DNA of 64,000 nucleotides from positions 12,516,443 to 12,580,442 of the forward strand of contig NC_133236.1 in assembly GCF_040436345.1 (NCBI RefSeq), written 5' to 3'. Positions 1 through 12,829 of the stretch are shown here, in pieces (the first letter of the stretch is position 1; the number at the start of each line of letters is the position of its first letter). The notes beneath the pieces were generated by a model that saw only the letters and a list, made by a program, of their open reading frames with translations, was not told the DNA's origin and made no database searches. Origin of the DNA: Pagrus major. Lineage: Eukaryota; Chordata; Actinopteri; Spariformes; Sparidae. The position numbers and the translations under genes are program-made.

Positions 1-1317
1 GCTCTTCTCTCACCTTAATGTGTTCTGATTGATGTTCATTTTCTGTGAAGTTGCAGCCTATCAGATATCAGAAGGATAAAAACTGTAGTAATGTGATTTC
101 CTGATTGGTTAGAGGCTCCTCTGACCTCACATCAATGCTTCAGCCTCACAGGGTCAAATAACTCGAATACTTTGAAAATGTAAAGCAGCCTATTACCTTT
201 GAAAGAGAGAACACATTGCAAACCACGTGCACTTAACCACTTATGTCATTTTTTTGTGTTTGGTTTTTTAACTTGGTTGTACAAAGAACTTACTATGCTG
301 CTTTGGCATACTGGCTCTGAGCTCATATGCGTATACACATGTCTGTTTTTTATTACATTGTGCTGGTCATAACACATATAAAGGCTATGGAGTTACATAC
401 AACATACATCATACATGATTATGTCAAGAAAATACTTGATAAAGTGCTTCACGTTAAAGAAATACACTCCTTACTTTATGTTCTGTTTGTACCACTAAAT
501 GCTGTATATGCACTGCTGAAATAATAAAAAGTAGATTTGTTTAAACAGGTGGACTTTGTTTTTCCTGATAACACTGAGTGGAGGTGAATTGGAAACAGGC
601 CCTTCAGCAGGTGAAGAGAGAGGGAGGAAGTTGACTTGGACGTGTGTGTATGAGTTGCGCACATGATCACAGGCGCAGGAGCAAGTGGACGTGTACATTA
701 TGTGTGTGCGTTGACTGACGGCTCTGAGCAGTGATTACAGGTATGAATGTTTCCACATGTGAGGCGGATGTAGAAATGATTGGCTGAAAAATCACCTGGT
801 CTCAGACACACATGGCCAACAGTCAGAACAAAGACTACAAGGCCGGTTTGATTTGAGTCAACATGGTTTCACTTATCCTCCAGGAAGGTAAGAGTGTATA
901 CGTTTTTATTTGATACAGTAAAATGTAAAGGTATGCAAGTGGTTTTACACATATGGAGATCAGAAACACTAACACGCTGAATTGATAATATCTTCTCTGG
1001 AGACATACGTATGTTTGGCTGTCGCATGATCACGTGATCTCAGTGTGACAATTCTGAAAATAGCATTTGTTATGTGTCTGTTTATGTTAACATGGTCATA
1101 ATACATTCATGTCCTGACCAGGGTGAAATTTAGACAGGAACAAGCTGATTTTAAACACATTTCTGTTAAAATATGGCATGCGCATTGAGGAATAAACAAC
1201 CCAATTGCCAGAATAAATGTTGGCAATGTACATTTCTTCAAACCACAGATGTCTTGACACTTTATCTTGCAGATTTGCATTTCTTTAGGCTCAATTCGTA
1301 ATGTTATGTTGTGTTAT

Positions 1318-1480
1318 TGTCTGGTTAGGTTTAGGCACAGAAAAACACTTGGTTAGGGTTCGGAAAACATCACATTTTGGCTAAAATACCTGGTTCGGTT
1401 GCCACAAACATGGATGGAAAATGTCTCAACGTCAAAAATAACCAGTGGTTTCCCACCATCATCCCCTCTTCTTCCCAGCA
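1318..1480. repeat. Teleost interspersed repeat (GGTTAGGTTTAGGC type)
   Basis: The segment contains GGTTAGGTTTAGGCAC, CACTTGGTTAGGGTT and, further on, AACATGGATGGAAAATGTC. From memory this combination is a very common dispersed repeat in percomorph fish. Family and exact ends were not determined. Confidence 0.45.
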
Positions 1481-2148
1481 TGAAAGTCAGCTCATATTTT
1501 TAGAATGTGATTGAGATATGAAATTTTGATAAAATGTGTATTACACAAATATACACAGATATCAGTAGTTTGAGGAAACATAAAATACAAACATTATGGG
1601 AACTGGTCCGGGAGTCAAACTGAACTCATAACTGCTTGATTGATAAAGTAGTTTTTGTTCTTCTGTACATAGTTTTAGAACATTCATTTGATATATCAGT
1701 TATTGTTGTTTTTATGAACAGATGTTGTTCCTTTAATTGGAAGTTTTTCGCCAAAACATTTCTTCATCATTGAGGATCAAAGTTCACCCTTGACATTGGA
1801 AAGCAAAGATCTCCTCAGCAAATTAGGTGAACTGTTGTCTCCGAGGTCTAGATTTCACTTTGAACCTTAGCTATTGAGCAGACATGGACAAGAAGTCAAA
1901 ACGTTGGAGAAAATTTGATCATCTATAGTTCCTTGACAACTTATATCTGTATATATACTGCCTGGCCCAAGGCACGTATTCACCATGGCATCGTTTTTAT
2001 AAGCTTATGTCTCAACATTTATTGCCGTCCAGTCCAGAGCTGCATTAATTTTTTGCCAAGATCTTGTTGCTATTTAAATGCACAAAAACAGAAAGAAGTT
2101 TTTAAATAAAAGTTGGTAAAATCTGCTAAAAAAAATTATAAAATTGGT

Positions 2149-2341
2149 TTCACATGTGAAATTATGATTCTTTTTAATGTGAAAAATCTAATTTCACATG
2201 TGATATTTTCATAAGGGCAGCTATTAACATTCAGCAGCAGTCTACCTGCTCACCCTCCAGGACTCCTGCATGTCCCCTTAACCTATACTTGACAACCACT
2301 GTATAAAATAAATCAACAGCATATGTATCTTCACATGTGAA
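2149..2341. repeat. Three CACATGTG palindromes in 193 bp
   Basis: The perfect palindrome TTCACATGTGAA occurs at 2149-2160 and 2330-2341. A near copy, TTTCACATGTGAT, starts at about 2192. The outer two delimit about 180 bp and may be the ends of a small non-autonomous element, or E-box-like sites; nothing else supports either reading. Confidence 0.4.
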
Positions 2342-5300
2342 GATGTGCAGTTACGTAATATTCCTTGCTCTGATTCTACATTCATGATACATGAAAACAT
2401 TTTTTACAGGGTCCTCATCCAATAGGAACGACATCCTGAAATCAGGGTATGAAATGATCCAAAAAATTGCTCCAATTTCTGGTTTGACCACCACAAAGGA
2501 AAAGAGAAGAGAAAGACGACAGATGCTTTTACTTTTCCTCAACATCAGCTCCATATGAGGCAGCTGCCATTCCTCTGTTTTTATCCCATCATTTGGCATT
2601 AATGAATCGCTGGTTAGACTGTGGCTTTGTGGTTTATAGGACCGATCTAACAGTGGAAAGGTTTTTGTTTTTAAGTGTTTTGTGTCCGTGCAGGTGAGAA
2701 GAAAGTGCCAGACTGGAGGACAGATGCTGCATGTTTGCGCTGCAGCAAAATATCTTTCACGGGCTGCAGTTCTGTGTGATTTTAGATGTAGAAAAGCCAC
2801 GTTCTCACCAGTGAAAACCACAACCAGAGAGAGAAAGAAACCATCTCTTGACACATAAATCCTGTTTACTTATGCAAAATTAAGGAATTTATTTATTTAT
2901 TACACTATTCATTAAAATTTATGAATTTAAAAGATTTAAATGAGTCAAATCCTTTCGTATTCTACAAGAACCACATCGAGAGATTAGAGGCATGAAATTA
3001 ACCAGAACATTGGTCCTATTTCTTTTCATTGACCACCACAAAGAAAGAAGAGAAAGACAACAGATGCTTCGTGGATGCTTTCATAGCAGAATATTAATAC
3101 CCATGACTTTAAAAATAAGACCTTCAGCAATCACATATGGGTGTAATATCCAAATATTTTTGGTTTGTGGCGCATTAAAAGTCCTGGGTTCCTATCAGCT
3201 CTATTTTGTACATATGAATGTGGTTAAAAACTGTTCTGGAAAGAGCATTTTTGTGTTTTATTTTTCTGTTGTTTACATGATCATTATAGTGCATGTTCTG
3301 ATCCAGATGTGAGCAAAACATCCTGTTTTTTCATCATTAATTTCTTCAGCTACGAGGCGGCATAATTTTACATTTTAAAAAGTCTGGTTTACATCTGATC
3401 CCAGGAATAAAACTGGACTTCATGTTCCTTAAAGGGACAGTTTAGCCCAAAATCCTCTCACCTGTAGTGTTATTTATTCTTACACCTTGTTTGGTTGAAG
3501 TTACCCAGTTTTCTAGATATTGTATTTACATATCATGGCGCAGAAGTGTGCATCTACTCATGGACAACACGCTCTCTACGTAAGTTTACATACTGTATAT
3601 GAAGTATAGTAATAGAATTAGCATTTTTGGTTGATATGAGCTTTTTTCTTTGTTGTCTCCATTATCCTTCCTGTCTGTGGGCCTTTTTTCAACAGTCCCA
3701 GAAAAAAAAAACTTGTTAATGTAGTCCGTTCCTTCTTTTTTCTCTCACTAGTTAATTGATGGACCTTTGACCCATACGTGCTGTAAACAGTAAAATGTTT
3801 TCATTGTCATATTCACATTTTTATGGAAAGAAAATAATTTTTTGTACATTCTAAAGTTACATGAACATTATTTGTCTTGTGATATGTAATAAAAAGGTTT
3901 ACCATTTCCAGGAAGATAAGTAGCAAAAGTACAGGTCCATAAATGGCAATAACATGACTGCATTAAGTTCCTACTGGGTTTTCGTGGCCCTGCAATGAAC
4001 ACCCCAAGACCTGGTACCGCTCCACACCCTAGTGATTGGGAACCCCTGATTTACTGTATTCAATGTAAGCATGTGTACATGTAAGCACAGTGGATGCATA
4101 TCTATAGGCACAGCAACACAGAGTTTCCAAAAAAGTGGGTAAATATGCTAATACATGAACCTTCTCCAAGCAGCATGAATCATCCTTGCAAATGAGAAAA
4201 CAGACAGGAGTTGACTCAAACAATAGTCTCTTATTTTTTAGTATAAATCACTAAATAAAATGGAATTGTTTTTTACTTGTTCATGACAGTTGGCCTCCTC
4301 CTTTGTCTTACTGCCTGTTTCTCTGTGGTCTGACCAGAGTGTAACCCATCCTTATTCTATAAAATGCACCACAACATGTGGCAGCAGAGCCCACAAACAT
4401 GAGCTCATTTCCCTCGAGGGGGAACGAGGAAGAGACAAAAGCAATGGTCCCAGTCTTCACATTCATGTCCATTTGTCATCAGACCACATTCCTTCTCCTC
4501 TTCCTCATAATGAAACGGTTATCCCTCCACACAATGAGGAGAGCAGGCTGGGAACATCTGTAGCATGTGAAGGAGATGAAACAAAAATGGGATCATGAGA
4601 GTCGAGGTCGAGGTCAGCTTCAGCATCTAAGTGAGGAAATTCTTTCAGACAAGCCCCTTACATTAAAGAAAGGTCAGACACATGCTGGGAGATGAAATTT
4701 AAACAAATCTCTTCTTTCTTGATCTTATTGCTCACATGTGCCCGTGAAACTGAGGCTGTTGCACCTTTAAATCATCACTACACTTTATTACAAGGATCAG
4801 CAAAAACCAAGCAGGTGTGGCTGATTATCATATAAAGGATTGTATATCATTTAAAAGACAAGCCCTCGAATACTGTATTCCAAAACGTATGCTTGGCATA
4901 AGGATCCTAATCAAAGAAAAAAAATGATCAAGAGGATTGAAACACAACAGCAAGAGTGTACTTCTCCATTGCAAACAAGACTATTAGACCTTCAGAATTC
5001 ATTATAATGATGATTGGTTAAAAGTGAAAGGCTATGTGGGAAGAAGAGACTTTTTCTTCATTAGTAAACACAAAGAAAAACCTTTAATGGAAGAGGCAAC
5101 ATCATATTCTCAGCCTGAGGAAAAATGTTGATTAGTCATCTCAATCATGATCTCGCCATAATATTCTTTTAGATGTAGTCCGGATGACATTTTAGTTCAT
5201 TATCATTTATATTTTTTGTTATTTCATGTTATTTTGTTTTTTTTTTATTATTATTTTTTGTTTGTTTTGTGACTTACAGGCTAAACAATTTTCCATTTTG

Positions 5301-5599
5301 ATTTCTAAAAAGTAGAATTCTTTATCCTGCTAATTAATCATGATTTATTGAAGCTCAAAATGCTTTATATATAATCATTGGTGGAAAATAATTTAGCAAG
5401 TTTACAGTCTTGCAACCTACTACCATAATTTTACAACGTTACTGACCTCTGCTGGTGAACATCTCTATTACAACTGTAACTTTATTTAAAACAATGTTGA
5501 AATATTTTCAGGGTAACGCTGTGGCCTCTATATATTCACAGTATATCATCTACACTCCTTAAAGTGTTTAAAAACAAGTGACACATTCACTCTCTGCTG

Positions 5600-5734
5600 T
5601 TGTCATTTTCAAACGCGAACATCACTCGCTCAGTTTGTTCCTCCGCGGCATCCGTAAAGCGACAGAGCCACATTTTGAATGTTCGGCGCGTTTTAACTGC
5701 AGCAGTTTTGTTGTGACAGAGAAAGAAAACGCAG
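5600..5734 (+). promoter_or_regulatory. pbk: pbk promoter and 5' non-coding exon
   Basis: The untranslated first exon ends at 5734 before a GTAATG donor. The upstream limit is not visible. A TTTGAA element at 5674-5679, followed by a GC-rich GGCGCG at 5684-5689, resembles the CHR-type arrangement in promoters of genes repressed by DREAM/MuvB until G2/M. PBK is a known mitotic gene, so cell-cycle control is plausible, but the site assignment is inference. Confidence 0.4.
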
Positions 5735-6408
5735 GTAATGTTACATTTATGGACTAAATGATTAAGTTAGCTGACTCAAAACACAATAATGACAACTTTA
5801 ATCGTACTGTCGCCATGTTAACATCAGGAACTTATCAAGTGATTTAGCGGTTGACGTTAATTTTAGCTGCCGTTTACGCTAAGTTTGTCACTGCTGGCTA
5901 AATGTTCACCAAAAGTAATGTATTGTTGACAAACAAGCTATCTAATCTATCTATCATATCTTGTTCTAAGTTTAAATTGCCACTAATTTTGCAGCTGTCT
6001 AACACTGACAAGATTTCTCTATTTAATGTAGCATTTTGAGCAAACTGACATTCACAACGCCATTAGAAATGAGGAACCATTATGCCAGACTCCATTCAAA
6101 ATGTGTCATTTTTTGTCATTTTACTTATTAATGGACAACGTTCACGTCATACATGCTAACTGGGTAACATGAGATACTTCAGATTTGAATTCAGCTTGTA
6201 TCACATACACGAAACCTCACTTGCTTCTATAAAACATTAACTTTTTTTAAGTTATGTTATAGTACAAGCCTTAGGAACGTTCATAGTGTTTCCCAGAATA
6301 TTAAGTGTAGCTCAGTATGTATCGTTGTTATGTGTTTGGGTCATTAGCTGTATCACACAATATGTGTTTTCCCATGTTAACTATTGTTATTTGTTTTCCC
6401 CGGACAGA

Positions 6409-9400
6409 ATGGCCTCCCCTGCCACTGATGAGGGCGCGTTCAAGACCCCAAAAACTGTCAGAGTTAAGAGCTTTGGAAGCAACGGAGGAACCCCAGTCAC
6501 CATCCCTGCTTCACCTTTCATGAAGAAGTTGGGCTGTGGGACTGGAGTCAACGTTTACCTCATGAACAGGTTTGTAGTGCTCTCTCATTAACAAATACAT
6601 TGATTTACACCTCACTTACCATGTATCTCCTCATTTGTTCTCTCGATCCAACACTTCTGTACTGTACTCCTGACAGTTTTGTTCATAGGTAAATGTACAT
6701 GCTAGGCATTATATTTTAAATATCTGACAGGGTCTGTTGCAGTTTTATCGCGTGGGGTTCATAAAGAATACTTTTGGGATAAGAGAACACCTTCTGAAAT
6801 GCACATTTTATTGAAAAAGGAGCAGATAAGTGTATTTTGGATACATACTGGATGGCTGAGGAGAGCCTAAACCTTTGTTAAAGATTATTAAGTCATCATG
6901 ATGAATAATGTGTGTGCTTTTAATTAGCAAGTCCTTATTAAATTGCCCTATGTGTGCATGATGTTACATGCATTCATAAATCATTTGAGTGAAAATAGTC
7001 TGCAGCATAAATTGCCAATAACAATGTTCAATGGTGATGTTTCCCAAACTACTGCATAGGAACGCTTTCATGTCTGTGTAAAAATAATGTTAAAACAAGT
7101 CACTGTATAATGTGTATGTTGTTGATCAAATTTATCCTAGAATGGGAAAGCTGAATGCATCTCCCTGGGCTGTCAAGAAGATCAACAGCAGGTGTGCAAC
7201 CAAACAGATGGCGGTTTACCAGAAGCGTCTGAATGCGGAGGCAAAGGTCCTGAAGGGAATCAATCATCCAAATATTGTTGGTAAGACACGAAAACAGGCC
7301 TGTGGTGCAATCACGGTGATGTATTGATCACTTGGCCAGTGTAACAGACACTTTCGTTTGTCAGGATACCAGAATTTTACACTTCGATACAATAGTAGTA
7401 TTAAAAACTGATACTCGATACCTCTTTCGTTACCACAGCAACCTTAACCCTTTGTTTTTTTAACAACCTGCACACTGTGCTGTTGCAGGAAAAGTCACTG
7501 AACAGTTACCAAAACATTTGGAATAATGTTTATCTGTGCAGCCTTGAACAGAAAATCTGACTGTATATCTATACTGTATATTTATATCCTCAGTACTTTG
7601 GATACTGTCAAATGTATAACTAACTAAGTGTATCATTATAAACATATGGTTATCGAAGAATAATCAGATTATCGATACTTGTGACAACCTTAAAAGACGC
7701 AGTGTCTGATTCTTCAGAAAAGAATACATAGAAGAATTATTGTATCCTTGAGCTTCACTTGTATAGTTTATTTATTTGTGTCACTAGCATCAATGTAAAC
7801 TACAGGAATGCCTTTAAGGGACATTTCACACTTAAGTGAGCAATCACAGTTGATCATAAAATTGATAAAGGCCTCCCAACATTTACAACACTTTCCCTCT
7901 ACAATGGCCACTGGATTCTATAATTCCTAAATTTGCTAAATTCTGAAACATGCAGGGAAAAAATACCTTGCTAGTTGCTTGCTAAACATTCATGTTGAGT
8001 GGATAAATGTGGCAGCAAATGCTGAAACTTGGGCTTCATTTTGTTCCGTCATAATAAATGTATTTGTTTATATCCAGGGTTTCGTGCCTTCACCACGGCC
8101 AAAGATGGATCAAAGTGTCTGGCCATGGAGTACGGAGGAGAGCAGTCCCTCAACGACCTGATAGAGAAGAGGAAAGAGGACGGCCTCAAAGCTTTCCCTG
8201 CTGCCAACATAGAAAAAGTAGCGCTGCATGTTGCTCGTGGCCTTCAGGTAAATCATGGACTCTCTTCTAACTAGTGTAAGCAAGTGTCTTATCTAGATCG
8301 GACACAATTACAGCTGGATTAACGTCACACGTGTAGGTAACTCATGTGACATGATCAGCTGCTCTTCTGCTCATCACTATTTCATTCTTTTTCCAATCAG
8401 ATTAGTCTCTTCTCGATCCATCTTTGAATTTGTTTTTAGAAAGCATGATTGTTTAACAGAACAAAATAAACACAGAAGGATAGCGTTAAGTCACGAGTAT
8501 CAGGAATGCTTTGTTTCTCTCTACAGTATCTTCACAATGAGAAGAAGCTGCTGCACGGGGACATGAAGTCATGTAATGTTGTCATCAAAGGCGACTTTGA
8601 GACCGTCAAGATCTGCGATGTCGGTGTGTCTCTGCAGCTGGATGAGAACATGAAAGGTAATGATTGCGTTCATGGCAGTCAAGATAAAAATCATCCAAGT
8701 AGCTCTGATTTGAAGAGCGAGTCTGAGCCAAAAACTTCCCAAAAGTGCTCACAGTTCAGCGATATCTTAAAAACGATTAACTGTATTTGCTCAAAGTATG
8801 TAAATCTTTAATCTTTAGTTACAGAGACCCTGTCACTTTGGACGTAGATGAGCAGGGAAAAATATGGCACTCAGTCAAGATTTTGTTTTAAAGTCAGACC
8901 CAAAACAATCAACCAAAAGGTTTCAACTGAGGAGATATCATATTTTCAGTGTTGACTTTGGACCAATACTTATTTTATTAAAGATAAAGCCGACATTAAT
9001 GTCAACAAAATCCCATGAAAAGACCAAAACCAAAAATCTCACATTACTTTCCAGTTTCCCCACTCTGACTTTGGCACTCAGCTGAGTCCACTGGTTCCCA
9101 CTGAAAAAAAATAAAGATCTTTAAATAGGTTTCTTTCAGCAGCACTATCATTTTCATCAAACATAATTGAAACAAGAGTGCATTTGCGTGAGTGTGTGAT
9201 GATAGGTAGGTAGTAGAATAGTTAGATAGTTAGTTAATTGATCCAAAGGGAAATTAGGCTTCCAGTAGCTTATATGACATTTCCAAAACACCAATACACA
9301 CAAGAATACAATAGTAAAAACGTAGTAATGGACTGAGTCTGGCCACCAGAACTACTCCAGAGATGTCAGTATGATAGAGTATGTGCAAATGAAGGAAGTT

Positions 9401-11079
9401 CATCTGCAAGGTCAGAAACTGTGCATGTATTGCAAAAGTAGGGTGATTTAAAAGTAAAAACAGAGCAAGAAGAATTCTAAATATGTGTGATATATTTCAA
9501 CACAAATGTATATGAATATAAAATATAATATCAAATACAAAGTCAGATTGTGCATGAGGCTAACAGAGAATAACTGACAGTGTAGCAATTCAAGGTGATT
9601 GAAAAGTACGGGTTTTTTTGCCTGAAAACAATTTTTTCACTCTCATGGGAAAAAAATTCTCCTGAAAATTCTTCTTTGCTCGGTATCACAAATGGGGGGG
9701 AAAATTCTCCTGAAATGTTTGTTTCACTCTGTTTCACACATGAAAAAAAGTTCTCTTGAAAATGTTTCAAAAATGTTTTTTATTTTATTTTTTCTCACTC
9801 ATAGTCACCAGTTCGCAATTCACAAACACAGGAGACAAAACAAATTAGATCAGACTTAGATGATGGATCACCAGAAGAAAATAATTTCCTTGCCCCTCGG
9901 GGCTTCCATAGTCCTGTTGGTTTTGGTCTTTAAATGGTATTTGTGTACAATAAGTATAGAACTTCACCAGACTTACCTCTTTAAATTGAACCATTTTGTG
10001 CCATTAAAACAATCGGTTCATCACCTAACCTATATTTAATAATATGAAGACATACTGTTATAAAAATACATAGAGCAGTTCAGACTGTGTGTGTGTTTGT
10101 AAGAGCGTGTGTATAAATGGGAGTAATCATGGACCAAAGCACAGAATTGGCAGAAAAGATGTGGGTGGAAATGATTGTTTACAACAGTGGATTAGCTTCG
10201 TTTCTGTGCCCAGACAGAAACATTCATTCTTCAGTCTCTTCTTGTGCATTCCTGTCATCAGCCAGTGGGGGTCTCCTCCATTTTTAATTTGATTTAAACT
10301 AATTGCAATCTTCTGGCTCTTGCTTTGAACATGAGCTTTGTGTTTGGAAGTTACACCATTGTACAACCATATACAGATTGACTGACTGGTCTTTTTATCT
10401 TTTTGGTCATGGTGAAATTCACAATGTTTCTCTTCTCTCTGTCCTCAGTGTCCAATCCAAAGGCGGTGTACATCGGCACAGAGCCGTGGAAACCAAAGGA
10501 AGCTCTGGATGAGGAAGGAGGAGATATCACCGACAAGGCTGACATCTATGCCTTCGGTCTGACTCTCTGGGAGATGATGACCCTGGCTATGCCTCATCTG
10601 GAGATGCTGGACGACGACGATGAAGAGGATGAAGGTGAGACGCTTTGTGGCCTCTGGAAGCCCTGAAATTTACCCTCTTTACATTTGCATGCAATGTGTG
10701 AAGGAGTAGTTATTTTTCCTTTTCATTTCTCTTCAATTTTACATCCTGCAGTCTCATTATCTCAGGACTCACAAGTTAAAAATTAATCATAATTACTTCC
10801 TGTTTAGATTTTATGACGTGTTAAAAATCCTGCGTCTGTATTTCAGAGGACTCCATGGAGGAGAGTTTTGATGAGGATGCCTACTACGAGAGGTTGGGGA
10901 CGAGGCCGGTGCTGGATGCCGAGGCTCTGGGCATCTCGTACCGCAGGATGGTGGAGCTCTTCTACCTCTGCACAGAGGAAGACCCCAAGAAGAGACCCTC
11001 GGCTGGCCAGATCGTCCAGGCTTTGGAGAGCAACAGCCCACTGGATAAAACTCCCAGTGAGGTGATCGTTATCGACTGA
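6409..11079 (+). CDS. pbk: PDZ-binding kinase / TOPK (spliced, 6 coding exons)
   Basis: Coding exons are 6409-6569, 7141-7280, 8078-8247, 8527-8656, 10449-10634 and 10847-11079. All introns are GT-AG and the phases add up to 1020 nt, or 339 residues (human about 322). The product is a MAPKK-like serine/threonine kinase active in mitosis. The N-terminus has an F-K-T-P site (T13) equivalent to the CDK1 site of human TOPK. Next come [11 protein letters not shown] and the glycine loop GTGVNVYLM (about 44-52), AVKKI with lysine 66, the atypical catalytic loop [10 protein letters not shown] (H167-G168-D169, N174), ICDVG in place of DFG (D188) and [11 protein letters not shown]. An acidic run DDDDEEDE follows, as in human. 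The C-terminus reads EVIVID, unlike the TDV PDZ ligand of human PBK. The start is the first ATG, two bases into exon 2. The gene converges on esco2; a downstream ATTAAA at 11555-11560 is the likely poly(A) signal. Confidence 0.95.
9180..9480 (-). repeat. Probable LINE 3'-end remnant in pbk intron
   Basis: The segment starts with degenerate TAGGTAGT/TAGATAGT repeats followed by TTGATCCAAAGGGAAATT. In fish this is the usual tail of a non-LTR element in reverse orientation (tetranucleotide tail next to a TTTATTGATCC-type 3' UTR). No coding part was recognised. Confidence 0.4.
9600..9785. repeat. Degenerate tandem repeat in pbk intron
   Basis: TTCTC(C/T)TGAAAA-like motifs recur several times between 9600 and 9785 at 30-60 bp spacing, with CACTCT/TCACA in between. 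It looks like a decayed minisatellite in the 1.8-kb intron between exons 8527-8656 and 10449-10634. Confidence 0.35.
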
Positions 11080-11575
11080 TTTACACAACTAATTCTGCAT
11101 TTTGATCTTAGAGCTACAGGTCAGGAATGTTGTCGGGTGTTTAGGATCCAGACTACTATGAAATGACGGGTTTAAGGATTTTTGTCAGGGATTTATATTA
11201 AAGATTGCAGGGTATATAAACACAACCTGAATCCCGGACAGTTTATCCTATTTACTAGTTTATTGTGCTAACTCAGAAGTAGAAACCTCCTGGAAACAAA
11301 AATATTAAGAGGATCCAGCCTAAACATAAGCTACAAAAGCATAGTGTAATCTCTATACTGTACATCTTTTTCTGTTGACACAATCATGAGAACAGTCTGA
11401 GTCTGTCATTTATTTGTATGTTGTCTTTGCTGTATTCTTTTTTCTCCCCCACTGTATGTGGACTTTTATGGTTTAAATGTTTTTACTTTCTTCTCCTGAA
11501 TTCTTCTTGAAATTAGTCTGTATGTTTGTTTCTCAACTTCTGTAAACTTTCTTGATTAAACTCTTGAGCTACTGT
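11080..11575 (+). other. pbk: pbk 3' UTR
   Basis: Non-coding stretch after the pbk stop. It contains ATTAAA at 11555-11560, the best poly(A) signal candidate. There is no other gene between here and the esco2 3' end. Confidence 0.5.
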
Positions 11576-12250
11576 TTTTATTTTACCTTTTCAATATCTG
11601 GCAAGTTAAGTGGTAGATTGTACTGCAGCCTTGGTAAACAGCAATCTGCAATACCATCAAGCTTTTGTTTTAGTGTTCCCTACACATTTTCTAGCGTAAA
11701 AACACATTCCAGAAAAAAAACGTTAAAATAGAAATGCTTTGTGTATAACTACAAGATGATCAATACGACTCTACAGCAAGCAGCAGGTTGTCTAAGCTTA
11801 GCATAAAGACTGGGAATGAGGGGAAACAGCCTGGTTCTGCTAAAGCGTAACAAATCCACCTACTAGCAACCTAATTGTGACAGCTTTCACCCAAGAACTG
11901 TCCCCTGCACAACTCATTGGAAAACCACAACTTGTTTTTACGCTTTTTTTAAGATTAAAACAAGATCCAACGTTGATTAGTGAGTTTTAGAAGTGCTGAT
12001 TGACCACTTTCGCTTCCCTCTGATAGGGCCAGGCTGGCTGTTTACAATATTTTCTTCAGATTTACTGTATAAACATGAGTGAGAGGATGCTGCATCAGAG
12101 TTAAGGTAGCACATTTTTAAATTGGTTTGTTTTATTGGCAATCTGACAGAAAAATCACCAATACGATAATCAGAAAATGCCGAAGATCGACCCCAATAAT
12201 CGGTCTACCCCTAGTTAGTATGCAATCAAGAAACACAATTGGGGTCATAA
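11576..12250. other. Gap between convergent pbk and esco2
   Basis: No gene seen. At about 12115-12220 lies a dispersed fish repeat with ATCGACCCCAATAATCGG. Similar ATAATCGGCCAGG-type sequence recurs near 56440-56530, in tmem214 intron 1. Confidence 0.5.
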
Positions 12251-12829
12251 AACAAAAGGCAGTATGTTTATTAAGTGTATTTACAAAGTAGAATGCCCTT
12301 TAAACAATAACGGCACCCACCTTTCAACAGGTCTATCAACATATTTTCCTTCCAAAAACGTCCAGAATACCTCGAGCTATCTGAACAATAAAAATAATGT
12401 ATCAAACAGTTTTCTGAGATGCAAAAAGACAAAAATGATCCAAACAAATCCTCAAATTCAAGCTGAACTTTCAGTCACTGCAGAGTATAAACATCTGAAA
12501 ACACTGCTAACATACATTCAGCAGTAAATTAAGCATTACTGAGTATAAATACTGATGAGAACAGGCGTACCTTTTAAAACTCTAGACCTACTTAATCCTG
12601 AACATATGATAATTATAATTATACAACTGAAGCTTATCACACAGTCTTCAACACAAACTAAAGCCTGTCCTTGTCAACAATTAAAAACCTGAACAGTTAT
12701 TGCTCTGCATATAAAAAGACAATTTAACAACTGCCTCAGGATCTGTTTATCTGCAATACTTACAATTCCACATGTCAGTTAAAACAGTAATGCACCTTTA
12801 ATTTCCACGTCTTTAATTCTTTACACACT
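12250..12829 (-). other. esco2: esco2 3' UTR
   Basis: AT-rich non-coding stretch after the esco2 stop. TTTATT on the + strand at about 12268-12273 reads AATAAA on the minus strand and is the likely poly(A) signal. Confidence 0.5.

Larger units (their letters stand above)
1..5600. other. Intergenic region upstream of pbk, no gene recognised
   Basis: About 5.6 kb of AT-rich DNA. Several open frames of 60-170 codons occur here, but none resembles a protein I know and none is flanked by convincing splice sites in a consistent phase. The stretch holds a common teleost interspersed repeat (about 1320-1480) and a group of CACATGTG palindromes (2149-2341). The human neighbour of PBK on this side is SCARA5; I see no trace of it. 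Confidence 0.6.

Noticed and set aside
2351-2854. 167-codon open frame on the minus strand
   Set aside because: No recognisable domain, cysteine-rich and irregular composition, no splice or promoter context; frames of this length are expected by chance in 64 kb.
4290-4598. Overlapping open frames of about 100 and 60 codons
   Set aside because: No similarity I can name and low-complexity composition; likely chance.
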